The notes below the pieces were generated by a model, which was not told where the DNA came from, searched no databases, and saw nothing but the letters and a program-made list of their open reading frames with translations. The translations under genes and the position numbers were made by a program. From contig JXTB01000005.1 in assembly GCA_002914805.1 (NCBI GenBank), forward strand, positions 2,392,586-2,456,585: a DNA stretch of 64,000 bases. Direction: 5' to 3'. This stretch comes from Parasponia andersonii. Taxonomy: Eukaryota; Streptophyta; Magnoliopsida; Rosales; Cannabaceae. This document shows, piece by piece, positions 1 through 10,030 of this stretch. Position 1 is the stretch's first letter. Every line of letters starts with the position of its first letter.

Positions 1-269
1 ATTTGGCTACCGAGTTTTCGGTCTCGGCGATTTGGAAGCTTTGTATGAATGCATTAGTGGAGCAAGATAAAGAAGAATTAAGATCATTGGTTTTGGTTGA
101 GGCTCTTCAAGTTGGAGCTTTTCAGAAGCTTTTGTTGATTATTCAGATCGGTTGTGGTGAGGAGACGAAGGAGAAAGCCACTGAGCTTTTGAAATTGTTC
201 AATCCTTATAGGCCTGAGTTGGAATGCATTGAGTCAGTAGATTTCAAAAGTCTCCAAAGGTCCTTTTGA
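1..269 (+). CDS. U-box E3 ubiquitin ligase, C-terminal end (partial)
   Basis: The window opens inside an open reading frame that runs in frame from base 3 to a TGA at 267-269. There is no real start codon here, so the gene begins upstream of the window. The 88 visible residues form a helical ARM-type tail (a segment reading IWKLCMNALVEQDKEELRSL, then KEKATELLKL, ending FKSLQRSF). This matches my recollection of the C-terminus of plant U-box/ARM ligases of the PUB20/21/22 type, which attach ubiquitin to targets, often in stress or immune signalling. The catalytic U-box and most ARM repeats lie outside the window, so function rests on family resemblance of the tail alone. No frameshift or stop is visible. 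Another ARM-repeat protein is the main alternative. Confidence 0.75.
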   Translation, partial: LATEFSVSAIWKLCMNALVEQDKEELRSLVLVEALQVGAFQKLLLIIQIGCGEETKEKATELLKLFNPYRPELECIESVDFKSLQRSF

Positions 270-509
270 AAATTTTGGACGAGGAATTATTGTTATTATT
301 ATTTTTTTTCCTCATATTTGGTTATAATTAAATATGTAGTTCTTTTACTTATATGTAATTACGCGTAAGCAAATCATACCGTATTGAAAATAATTGAGTG
401 AAATCATAGATATCGTTCATGGTATTCGAGAAAAGAGATTGATTAATTAATTAAGTAGAATGGTATGGCATAAACATTTACCTGTTTCCATCATTTGGTA
501 CATGATGAA

Positions 510-1140
510 CTCTTTTATTATTAGTCAGGGCCAAATTAATATAAATCATATAACGAGAAACCAGTCGAAACAGCTGAAGCTAAGCCTAGCGCTATATCCA
601 TAAAATGAAATTCTCTACTCATGTCAAGTTAATAATTCATTGATATTTGAGAGTATTTTAAAAAGAAAAGATCAATTATAAATGGTCACGTAGCTAGTAA
701 AATCTGTAGAAACTCATACCAAAATTTTCCGCATGTCCATGAAAAACGTCCACACGTAGCTAGTACTGGTACATCAAAATAATAATAGACATGATTTTTA
801 TGTGTTTCTTCCTTGAATTGATCAAGCGTTGATTGATGGATCTTCTAGCATGCGTGGGTCAATAGAAAGTATTGTCACAGACCAATTAACAACTTTTTTT
901 TTTTTTTGTCCCAAAACGCACCTATTAATAGTTTCTCTTCTGAAAACCCCAGCTAGCATGAAAAGGAAATGAGAAGAAGTACTTATGTTATGGCCTTTCT
1001 CGCGGTGATTGACCGAGTACACTGGGCGCATTTGTGCAAAGGAAAAGAAAAAGGTTATTTTCATAATGGATTTTTTTTTTTTTGAAAATTTCATATCGGA
1101 ATTTAAACATTAAGAAGCAGTAAAAATTAATATAAGATAA
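510..1140 (+). repeat. Direct segmental duplication, copy A
   Basis: This non-coding segment is repeated in the same orientation at about 2455-3048. Matching landmarks in order are GAAACAGCTGAAGC, GCGCTATATC, TGATATTTGAGAGTA, AATGGTCAC, GATTGATGGA, AGTTTCTCTTCTGAAAAC, CATGAAAAGGAAATGAG and a final ATAAATGA. By eye the copies are roughly three-quarters identical with small indels; copy A carries an extra T-run near 894. No credible ORF spans either copy, so this is an old duplication of intergenic DNA or two copies of an unnamed repeat. Confidence 0.7.
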
Positions 1141-1484
1141 ATGATGTAAAAGCCTTGAACTTTATTAAGGTTATTTTGGTAAAATTCATAATATTTAGAA
1201 AGTTAAAAACGATTTAAAATGGTGAAAATGGAATTACTTTCGAAATTAGACTTAAGTGTGTGAATCTTTCGAAAATTGGGGTCAATCGGTGATTTTTAAG
1301 GGCATTTTCCAAGAGAAATTGAGAGGGAGCGACTGTTTTGAAAGTCTGGAGAAGTCAAAACCTAAATTAGACCTAATCCACAAAATTTTCTAGCTCTCCC
1401 TCTCCCTCGCGCGCGTTCCATCTCTCCTCCTTTATTGTGCTTTATCGAAGCTCGCAGCCGATGTGCCCACCTGTAGTCAAACTA
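1141..1484. other. Non-coding spacer resembling an LTR relic
   Basis: There is no coding signal. A stretch around 1240-1290 (TTAGACTTAAGTGTG, then GAAAATTGGGGTCAA) resembles 3930-3970 (GGGCTTAAGTGTAAG) inside the gypsy-type LTR candidate further on. A pyrimidine-rich CTCTCCCTCTCCC segment follows at about 1394. This may be a fragment of a related LTR, but the similarity is short. Confidence 0.25.
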
Positions 1485-2163
1485 GGGCTAGCAATTTATG
1501 ACATAATACGATAATATGATTCAAAATCTATACGAAATTAGTGAATTTGAGTTTGTCTTAAACAAGTTCGAGTTAAAATTAGGTTAAATATGCAAATACG
1601 TTATTAAACGAGTCGGTTCGAGTTAATCTACTAATTTGAAACTGACTTGTAATGACCCATTTATTAAATTGGGTCAATTTCTGCTCAATCTTATGACCCA
1701 TATAATACCTCTTTAGAAATAATAATATTTTTATTATGTATGTTTGGGTTTTTTTGGTATTTTTAAAACTTTATTATGCATATATATATTGAGATTTTAT
1801 GTATTTTCAATTTATTTTTTATAAATATTTGTGTCTGAAGTTTACAAAATATTTATGAATAAATGAAATAGGTTAATAGGTTGTGTCGGCTTAACTTAAT
1901 CCGAAAATGATCTATTTAAATAAACAAGTTATACAGGTCGTGTTGGATCCCTATTTATATGTTTATAAACCGTTCGGGTTTGGGTTAAAATTCCTATTAT
2001 GATTATTAAACGGATCGAATTCAGATTAAAGTACATGTTGTTATACATAAACATTGACATAATACGAATACGATCTATAGTCGAGTTCAGGTTAAGATAC
2101 AAACTGTTATACATAGACATTGACATAATACGAATACGACTTGTTGACACCAATTGCTACCCC
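1485..2163. mobile_element. hAT-like non-autonomous element (MITE), 679 bp
   Basis: The ends form imperfect terminal inverted repeats: GGGCTAGCAATTTATGACA at the left, and at the right, read on the other strand, GGGGTAGCAATTGGTGTCA. The 8 bp flanking each side (1477-1484 TCAAACTA, 2164-2171 TCAATCTC) agree at 6 of 8 positions, consistent with an old hAT-type target duplication. The interior is AT-rich with repeated phrases such as ACATTGACATAATACGAATACGA (at about 2053 and 2121) and has no transposase, so the element would depend on an autonomous partner. A second member with the same ends lies at 58732-59107. Superfamily assignment rests on TIR style and TSD length only. Confidence 0.6.
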
Positions 2164-2454
2164 TCAATCTCCTTCAGCCACCTGCTGCTATCAAAGCCTG
2201 CAAAAATTCCGTCTCTTACTTATATTAAAAAAAATAACTTATATTTAGGGGAAAAAAAAAATCAATAGAAGCAAAATGAACCGAATTATTGAATTTTTTT
2301 TATGAGAAACACGGGTAAAATTTTAATTTATCAAAATTTTGGCAGCAAAAGAGGGATACAAATTGAATGTTGTTAACGTAAAAGATTTGAAATTTCAAAA
2401 GGCTTAGGAGGACATATTCCAAGGTGGTTCCGCCATTGATTTGTTATGATCAAT

Positions 2455-3048
2455 TTTATTGTTATTTATCAGGGCAAAATTAATTTTAAAATGTTAGATA
2501 GATAAATTGAAACAGCTGAAGCTTAGCCAAGCGCTATATCATAAACTTAAAAGTCGCTACCCTTGTTAAGTTAATGGTTTATTGATATTTGAGAGTACCC
2601 TAAAAGGAAACGTAATTCTAAATGGTCACCTAGCCAGTGAACTCTATAAAAACTTGAACCATATTTTAGACTTGTTTTTCTCTAACAATTTTATAGAGAA
2701 AAATACCGTGTTCATGAAATACGTACACACGTAGCACTGGTACATCAAATTAATAATGGACATGACTTTTTTGTTTTTCTTCCTTGAAGTAATCAAGCAT
2801 TGATTGATGGAACTTCTAAAATGGGTTAAGAGAGAGTGTCACGCACCAATTAATAGTTTCTCTTCTGAAAACCGTAGCATGAAAAGGAAATGAGTAGAAG
2901 TACATATTTTATGGCCATTCTCGTGGTGATTCACATGTGGGCGTAGGAGAAAATGAAAAATTAATTGACTACTTTCATAATGGAAAATTTTCTGAGAGAA
3001 AATTCATATTGGAATTTAAACCTTAAAATTAAATGCAGTAAGAACTTA
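2455..3048 (+). repeat. Direct segmental duplication, copy B
   Basis: This is the second copy of the 510-1140 segment in the same orientation, about 1.95 kb downstream. It shares the ordered landmarks listed for copy A, including AGTTTCTCTTCTGAAAAC at about 2855 and CATGAAAAGGAAATGAG at about 2878. It ends where the small TA-flanked MITE begins at 3051. It is non-coding. Confidence 0.7.
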
Positions 3049-3050
3049 TA

Positions 3051-3349
3051 GGATAAATGACCCTAGGTATATACTAGTCTCGAAACTATCATAAAAGTCT
3101 CGTTGTGGTCCTAAACTTTAGATATAATTTCACGTTAACCTTTTAGATATTTATTCCATCAGTATTATGATAAAATTTAAAGGTAAAGTAACAATTTTAT
3201 ACAAAATTATGTTGAATATTGGTTCCTAAACCGTTAAAAATGACTAAAAGGGAAAAACTTTACTAGGTAAGGATCAAAATGAGAAATTAAGTCTAGAGAC
3301 TGAAGTAAGATTTTAGCAATATTTTAGGGACTAATAAGATTATTTATCC
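3051..3349. mobile_element. Small TA-flanked MITE, 299 bp
   Basis: The left end GGATAAATGA and the right end TTATTTATCC are inverted copies of each other, and both are flanked outside by TA (3049-3050 and 3350-3351), as for Tc1/mariner-type insertions. The interior has the 'remaining constant / residual' style of many plant MITEs, with TAGTCTCGAAACTAT near the left and TTTTAGGGACTAATAAG near the right as a longer imperfect inverted repeat. There is no ORF. Confidence 0.5.
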
Positions 3350-3862
3350 TAAATTATAATTTGTTATTTTTGAAAGAAAATGTGAGTCAATTATCGTACC
3401 AGCTAGTTATTCTCAAGTTTAAATGTCATTGAAATGTAGGAATTATATATTCATTATCATCGTATATATATTGTTGTGATATAAGAGAGAATATATTTTT
3501 GTAGTAGACTATAACACTAATAGTGCGGCACAGTCACGCCATGTTTAATTGTTGAAAATTTTTCGGTATTTAGAGAAGAGTTTGGAAAAGAAATATAAGA
3601 CCCCCCCGGCGACCCCCCCCCCCCCCCAAACAGTTTACAAACTGCATTTTTCAATATTTCGTACACTAATTTTGAATAGAGAAAAAACGTATATAGCTTT
3701 GTAAATGCTAATGGATATCTTTGTCTTTTCTCCTCACTCTTTGATGGCATATGTGGTCGTCTGTTTCTGGATGAACACGAGTACTGAGAGTTTCAAGGTT
3801 TTGCTTTAAGTTCAAGACATGGCACTAAAAAGAGTTGAGAAAATTTCATTTTTTATGGTAAT
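3350..3862. other. AT-rich spacer with a long C-run
   Basis: No gene is seen. The spacer includes two cytosine runs at 3601-3607 and 3613-3627 separated by GGCGA. This would give G-runs on the minus strand and is prone to sequencing and replication slippage. The 77-codon minus-strand reading frame over this run is compositional. Confidence 0.5.
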
Positions 3863-6000
3863 TGTAAAACCCCTTAATTTTTAGTCAGCGCGTCATGGTC
3901 TTTGGACAATGTTTTTCAAAAAAAAATTAAAATTTCCAATTTGGGCTTAAGTGTAAGAAATTTTGGAAGAGGAACTACTAGGACGAATTATAAAGAAAAG
4001 TTGAAAACCAATGACTTATGTACAACTTTTAAAAATTGCACAGCCATTTATGAGCGAACATATGGCCCGCATCAGTCTCCTTCAGCTCGCCTTCTCTCTC
4101 CTCTCTTATAATTTTCCAGTGAAATCTGGCCAAAAGTGCCGATTTTCGACGAGACTACAACAAAAACCCTTCTCGTTGTTGTTGAGTGCCGCCACTAGTC
4201 AAAATCAATAGCTTGATGCCAGACGAAGCTTCTGCCACAGGTGTTATCGCTTGAAAAACATTCGTTCGCTGCTGGTAATGCGTGGAACTCGCGACTATTT
4301 TTCTTATATTGGCGAGTTTTTCGTTGATGTTTCGCTATGAAATTGATCTCGTTCAACTCGTTTCATCATAGGCAATCTCCTGGTAAGTATCTCGTAGCTC
4401 GATTTTGCTACATTTGATTTCGATCTCATTGAAAATTTTTTAGTATATTTTGTTTCGGTGTTGACTTTTTGATAGAACCACTAGATTATAAAAATAATAT
4501 AATTTTTAAAATCTACGTTGAAAATAGTAAAAAAAAAATTAGATATATATTGACTATGTTTTGAAATGGACACGAAAAACAAAATCGAACTACTTAAATT
4601 TTATGCCTCAATTTGTGTATCGTGGGCCAAAGCCCAAATTAGATAAATTATATATCTAACCTAACTATTTTGGGTGCTAAGAATTCAGAAATGAAGTCTA
4701 TTTCATAATTTGAAGCTTCAATTGAAAATCAAAATTTCAAACCTATCGATTAAAGGTTCGAAAATGACACTTGATCCTCTGAACGATACCCAAGCAATAT
4801 CAAACGTTCTCTATAGCATTGTAAAGCCATTTAGACACTGGATTGAGGTAGAGATTTGATTACTTGATTCTAAAATTAGTTTACTTTATAAATTTACATA
4901 TTTTTAATGAATATGGAATTTCTTGAAATAATTTGTGAAAAATTATGTTTATTTCTATTTTTGATTTGATTTGAGATATAAAATGTCTGAGAGGCATATC
5001 AAATTAGTTGGCGTGTCATATATACGGTTTTGAAATATTTTCTGCAGGAAATTAGATTTTTGAGTTTTGATCAAAAACGGCCATTATAGTGCTGAAATTT
5101 AAAAAAAAAATCCAAAATGAGTTAAGAACTCAGTTTTGAGGACTAATATTGTTTGAGTAAAAAATGTTGTATGGTTATTTTGTAATTTTGTAGAAATGGT
5201 GTATATCCTTATTCTATCATTCATATAGCATTTGCATGCATTTATACATTTACGCAGCTGTCAAACTTACGGTATCCTACATTGGGTACTTGGACTTACA
5301 ATTGTCTCTTTAGGTGACTCGGACTTACGGGTGACTGTTAAGATACCTCAAATATCATGATTGCATATATAATTATATGTTGGCTTGAATAGATATGTAC
5401 TAGTTTTGATGGATGTTTTACAATGATTTGAAATATTTGAACTATTAAACTGGGATTTTCACTTGAATTTTATGAACTATTTTGAATGGACTAATAATCA
5501 TGCATGACTTTCAATATGAGTATATTTTTTATGTATAAAAACTTGTAATCGATGTTCTACTGGGCATTAGCTCACTTCTCTTCTTCTCTTTAGGTGGAAC
5601 TCAGTATGATTTGGACCGGAAGAACTAAATCGAGGCATTGTAGGCTTACTAGTTTGTTTTTATTTTAGTAAATTCCTACGAGACTTGTGATATATTTAGA
5701 TCTGAGAAGGAATTTAGATTTCATTTTAACTTAGTAAGCTTAATTGTGGTATTTGGACATGATTTGTATTACCTATGCCTATATTTGGGCATGAGATGAA
5801 TGCTCGATGCATGAATATTAAGTAACTATTTTTATTACTATCTATGTTTAATGAGTGATGCATAACTTTGGGGTTTTATTTCAATTAAATATTTTATTGA
5901 GGCTAGTTTAGAAAATTAAAGTTCTTAAGCACTTTTGAATTATTTTTAAAATATTTTTTGGCATTTCTACTTTACGAAATACCCATTCTGCCACTTACGA
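3863..6000 (+). repeat. Probable 5' LTR of the gypsy relic
   Basis: This 2.1 kb non-coding stretch precedes gag. It begins TGTAAAACCCC, resembling the TGTAACACCCC start common in Tekay LTRs. It carries features usual for such LTRs: a pyrimidine-rich block at 4080-4110, a stretch of paired phrases (ACTTGGACTTACAATTG, ACTCGGACTTACGG) at 5280-5340, and GGGCATTAGCTCACTTC at about 5562. The exact 3' end is not visible and there is no second LTR to compare. Confidence 0.45.
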
Positions 6001-6029
6001 CAAGGCCCACTCCTGAAAATGACCGATAG

Positions 6030-6830
6030 GAACTTTTGTAAGCTGAACCCACTGAACTTTTATGAAGAACACGATCTCATAGCCACACTGAGATGGCTTA
6101 GGGAAGTTTAGAAGAAATTTGACACCTTGGTAGTATTAGTAGAGTTTAGAGTGGGCTTTGCAATATACTTGCTTTAGGATACTACTAATCATTAGTGGAA
6201 AACAATCAAGTTGACTCAAGACACTACCACTATGACTTAGGAATAGTTTGATATACTGTTCAGAGAATAGCATGCCAATGATGACCATATGAATGAGATG
6301 CTGAAACAGTACAATAATTTGTATCAAGATAGTATGATTGTTGATGAGTATTATGCTAAGTTTGTTGAACTTTCTCAATATGCCCACACACCAGGAATTC
6401 ATTCGAGACTTTAAGTGATTCATTTCAGAACTAACTTGAGGTTAGAGATTCGCACAAGACTTAAACTATTTCCAATCACTACCCTTATTGAGGCTTATGG
6501 TACAGCTCAAAGGATTGAGACTACATTGATTGGTGATAGTGGAATTACTGGTAGATATAAAAGGAAAGGTAATAACTGAAAATGAAGAAAGAGCCAAAGG
6601 CAAAGATAGGGCTCATACAACAGTAGATGCAGTGGTAGTTTTGTTTTATCAAGCAGTAGATGTTTTTCTCCGTATTACTACCACAATTGCGGTCAACATG
6701 ACTATTTTAGAAAAAATTGGTCCCAGCATTTGCAGACTACTCTACCAATCATCAGAGGACCATAGGGAAGTCAAGCAACCTCGACACCCATCCCTAGTTA
6801 GTAAACTAGGCCTGCTCATTTCCAGAACAT
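6030..6830 (+). pseudogene. gag fragment of the gypsy relic
   Basis: In broken frames the translation gives a gypsy capsid pattern. It starts with an LNPLNFYEEHDLIATLRWL-like segment (about 6040-6100), followed at 6240-6400 by FDILFREYHANDDHMNEML and VDEYYAKFVELSQYAHTP, the 'EYxxKFxxLSxYAP' core of retrotransposon gag. A remnant of the zinc knuckle (CGQHDYFRKN) lies near 6690. Several stops interrupt the frame, including at about 6110 and 6410. It is non-functional. Confidence 0.7.
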
Positions 6831-7139
6831 AGCTTCGATTTTCAACTCTCTTATTCAGCACCAATATTATCCTTAAGGTTCTACCTACACCACAGGGCAC
6901 CAAGCCCCTCAAGTATTAGGAACACAAGGAGGTTATATGCAATCCAAGAACAGTATTCTTAGATCTAGTAGTAGCCATCTAGATAAAGACAGAGAAAACA
7001 AGGAAACGAAAAAGCTCAAGCCTATGCAGTAACTAGGACATAGGGATATATTTAGCTTGGACCTAGAGTGGTTGATGCTATGATCTTACTTTATCACTCT
7101 TAGGCATATGTGTTATTTCCTAGCATGCTGGTTTGAAAA

Positions 7140-8533
7140 TTGAAACTTTTGATCTAACTTTGAACCTTGATATTCCTTTGGGAAATGTTATGGCATGTCT
7201 ACTATATGAAACTCTTGTTCTGTCATCATTAATGATTGTGAATTATTGGCCAATCTAATTGTGATGCTTATGGATCAATTTGACATGATTCTTGGTGTCG
7301 ATTGGTTGTTCAAATATCGAGCCATAGTGGATTATCATAGAAGAAAAGTGATTATTCATTCTTAAGATGGGCATTCAGTTGTGTATCAAACTGGTTTGAA
7401 TCCAATAAGATCTAGTCCTCTTTTGAAAGTGTATATTGGTGGGAGAAAGAAATTGGAATGTTAAGGAAATCTAATTACCATTGATGGTGAGATTGGAACT
7501 GCAGATCAATATCTACAGATATCAGTGATTAGCAAGTTTTCAGATATTTTTCTAGAGAATTTACCTAGATTACCATCTGACAGAGAGATTGAATTCTATA
7601 TTGACTTAGTTTTTGGAACTCAACCAATTTCTATTCTTGCTTATCGAATAGCTCCTATAGAGATGACTGAACTAAAGGAACAACTAAATGACCTGTTGTC
7701 GAAAGAGTATATCAAGAGTAGTACCTCTCCTTGAGGTGCTCTAGTGCTCTTTGCTAAGAAAGCCTATAGTACACTTAGACTTTGTGTGAACTACAGGAAA
7801 CTAAACCAACTTATAGTAAAGAATAAATATCCTTTACCAAGGATTGATAAGTTATTTGACTAACTCGGTCTCAAATTTTTTCCAAGATAGACTTGAGGTC
7901 TAGATATAACCAATTGAAGATTTATAAAGAAGATATATCGAAAACAATATTCAGGACTCAATATGGTTATTTTGAGTTCCTACTTATGCTTTTTAGATCG
8001 ACGAATGCACCTGCAGAGTTCATAGACCTTATGAATAGAATCTTCAGGCCTTAGACAGATTTGTGGTTGTGTTTATTGACGACATCCTGATCTATTCTAA
8101 GACTCAGGAAGAATATGCTAGAACACTTAAGGATTGTATTTCAAACTTTGAGAGATCATCAGTTGTATGTCATGAGATCTAAATGTGATTTATGGATGAC
8201 AAAAGTTAAATTCTTGAGGCATACGATTTCTCAAGATTGTATCTCAGTTGACTTGCCCAAGATAGAATATATTCTAGAATAGGTTAGAGAAATGTTACTG
8301 AGGTGCGGAGTTTTCTCGCTTTAGGAAATTATTATCATCGTTTGTGGAGAATTTCTCGAGTATTGTATTGCCATTAACCAAGCTAACGAGAAAAAATGCC
8401 AAGTTTGCTTGGAAACGATAAGTGTGGGACAACATTCATGAAATTGAAAGAAAAACTAACGAACGCACTTATTCTGATTGTACCTATTCTGATTGTTCTT
8501 GATAATAGTAAACTTTACGCGGTGTATATATCA
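7140..8533 (+). pseudogene. pol fragment (protease, reverse transcriptase, start of RNase H) of the gypsy relic
   Basis: The protease C-terminal part is seen at about 7260-7360 (DMILGVDWLFKYRAIVDYH, the usual 'D.ILGMDWL..Y.A..D' motif). Reverse transcriptase follows: ISKFSDIFLENLPRLPSDRE from 7525, [20 protein letters not shown] at about 7790-7850, a degenerate RT core at 7890-8100 including VVVFIDDILIYSKTQEE (the FxDD active-site box retained). The RNase H start (KLKEKLTNALIL, DNSKLYAVYISC) ends near 8533. Stops (for example 7732) and frameshifts break it repeatedly. Confidence 0.75.
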
Positions 8534-9550
8534 TGTATTAAAAGAGCTGTGGGAAGAGAAAAAAGGAAAAATGAACTGTGGTTAATTTGCCATTTTTTAT
8601 GGGCGATGCGGAAGGTAGGGCTCTGGTGCGGACAAAAAATTTATAGCCATTAGATGTTTATTGAACGGTGTATAAAAATCAAATACAGTCTTAAAATAGA
8701 CTTGATCTCACTTGATAAAACGGCTTTACCATTCAGGGTCCGGGAGGACATGACTGAGCATAATCTCCATTAATGGCTCTTCAATCTCCTATCCTTCACC
8801 CTCTCTTCCCCAATTCTCCTTTTCGCTCACCCTCTCTACTTTTGGCACCTGCACTAACAGTCATCGCCATTACCATCGCCGACAACGACAATGATCACAG
8901 CCTCTTCCTAAATGCTAATGAAGACTATCGGGGCAAGAAAGAACGATGAGGACCATTTTATAAACAAATTGGGAAAAAGATCATAGAGCTCGGGCCCAAC
9001 TTTTTTGTGCACAGAAAAAAAAGCATATGAAGCATGGAAGACGAAGAACTCAAAATCCTCAAATGGTTGAACTCCATGGAGAGGGGGGGTGGTCCGTTAG
9101 TATATGATGTGCACACAACGCTTCATTCCCAGTGCTTGTGATGATTTACAGTACACACCAGCCGAAAAAAAAAAATTCTCCGTAAGTTTTTGAATCTCAA
9201 TGTCCACCAGTGTTATTGATGCGGTTGTCCATTTATTGTGCCGCTATCAAAATTATTATTATCATCATCTCAACTTCCCAGGCTATGAAGGCAAATACAA
9301 CATTTGTTTGTTATGAAAAATTTTTCTTTCATTTTTGTTTTTCCAATGGGAATTCGATCAGATTCCAAAATGACAGTGTCAAATTGGTTCATACTGTAAT
9401 TTCCAGCACCCATTATTCTGGCCCATTTTAAAGGAGGATGACGATTAACCTGGATATAACAATTTTTCCACCACTTAACTCCAAAATCTCTTGGGGGATC
9501 TTTTTTCATTAGCTCTGGTAGGAAATTAGAAACTGATCTCGTCGTGTTTA
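8534..9550. other. Spacer; one short transit-peptide-like ORF
   Basis: This is mostly non-coding. An ORF of 58 codons at 8773-8949 (+) starts MALQSPILHPLFPNSPFRSP, rich in Ser, Pro and Arg with few acidic residues at first, then turns acidic and ends at TGA. That composition resembles the first exon of a chloroplast-targeted protein, but no downstream exon could be followed, so it is not called as a gene. Confidence 0.3.
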
Positions 9551-9702
9551 CACCTTTTTTTGTGAGCATGGGTAAAAAGTCTCTATATGGGAGTGTAATG
9601 TAAATTACATGCGCTACAGATGTATACACCTTTTTTTGTAAGCATGGGTACAAAGTCTCTATATGGGAGTGTAATGTAAATTACATGCACTACAGAAGTA
9701 TA
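9551..9702 (+). repeat. Two-copy 76-bp tandem repeat
   Basis: Two adjacent units begin ACACCTTTTTTTGT at 9551 and 9627. They share AGCATGGGTA, AAGTCTCTATATGGGAGTG and TAATGTAAATTACATGC, differing at only a few positions. The unit contains a short palindrome (ATGTAAATTACAT). It lies about 330 bp beyond the stop codon of the BAP31-like gene. Confidence 0.8.
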
Positions 9703-9760
9703 CTCGTGTCAAGCAACCTGGCATGTAGGGCTAAGAGTCACAGGCCTACTGTAGCCTCGC

Positions 9761-9766
9761 TTTATT
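9761..9766 (-). terminator. Candidate polyadenylation signal of the BAP31-like gene
   Basis: TTTATT on the plus strand is AATAAA on the gene's strand. It lies about 265 bp past the stop codon at 10031, a plausible 3' UTR length. Plant signals are loose, so this is only a candidate. Confidence 0.35.
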
Positions 9767-10030
9767 TTTTTTTTCAAAATACAATACTAAATCGACCAGA
9801 TTTCTAATCAATCAAGTCGTATCACAGTCTAGACAGTGCAGCGAATTAAACAGCTTTGAACTACCAGTAAATCATGCTATAACACGAGTAGATAGATGAT
9901 TTTTAACTCCAAAGTACAAAAACATGCCGCTCAACAGAGTTTCACTTCCCCAAAACACAGTTCGATAACATTGGCTTAATCAACTCCCAATCTAATTTAT
10001 GTAAAATAGCACACGACTCGTGAGAAAAGC

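Larger units (their letters stand above)
3863..8533 (+). mobile_element. Decayed Ty3/gypsy retrotransposon relic (chromovirus, Tekay/Del-like), 3'-truncated
   Basis: A TG-starting LTR-like segment (TGTAAAACCCC at 3863) is followed by gag from about 6030 and by protease, reverse transcriptase and the start of RNase H up to about 8533, all on the plus strand. Similarity then stops abruptly. No integrase or 3' LTR is present, so the element is truncated. Every domain is broken by stops and frameshifts. The RT signature around 7540-7860 ([26 protein letters not shown]) is the Tekay/Del type. No primer-binding site or target duplication was found, so the LTR boundary is uncertain. Confidence 0.75.

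Noticed and set aside
1929..2268. Overlapping short ORFs with repeated Ile/Arg/Tyr peptides
   Set aside because: They translate the ATACGAATACGA repeats of the hAT-like MITE.
3497..3515. TTTTTGTAGTAGACTATA as the partner end of the CACTA terminus at 45396
   Set aside because: It does not end in TAGTG, is 42 kb away and lacks subterminal repeats.
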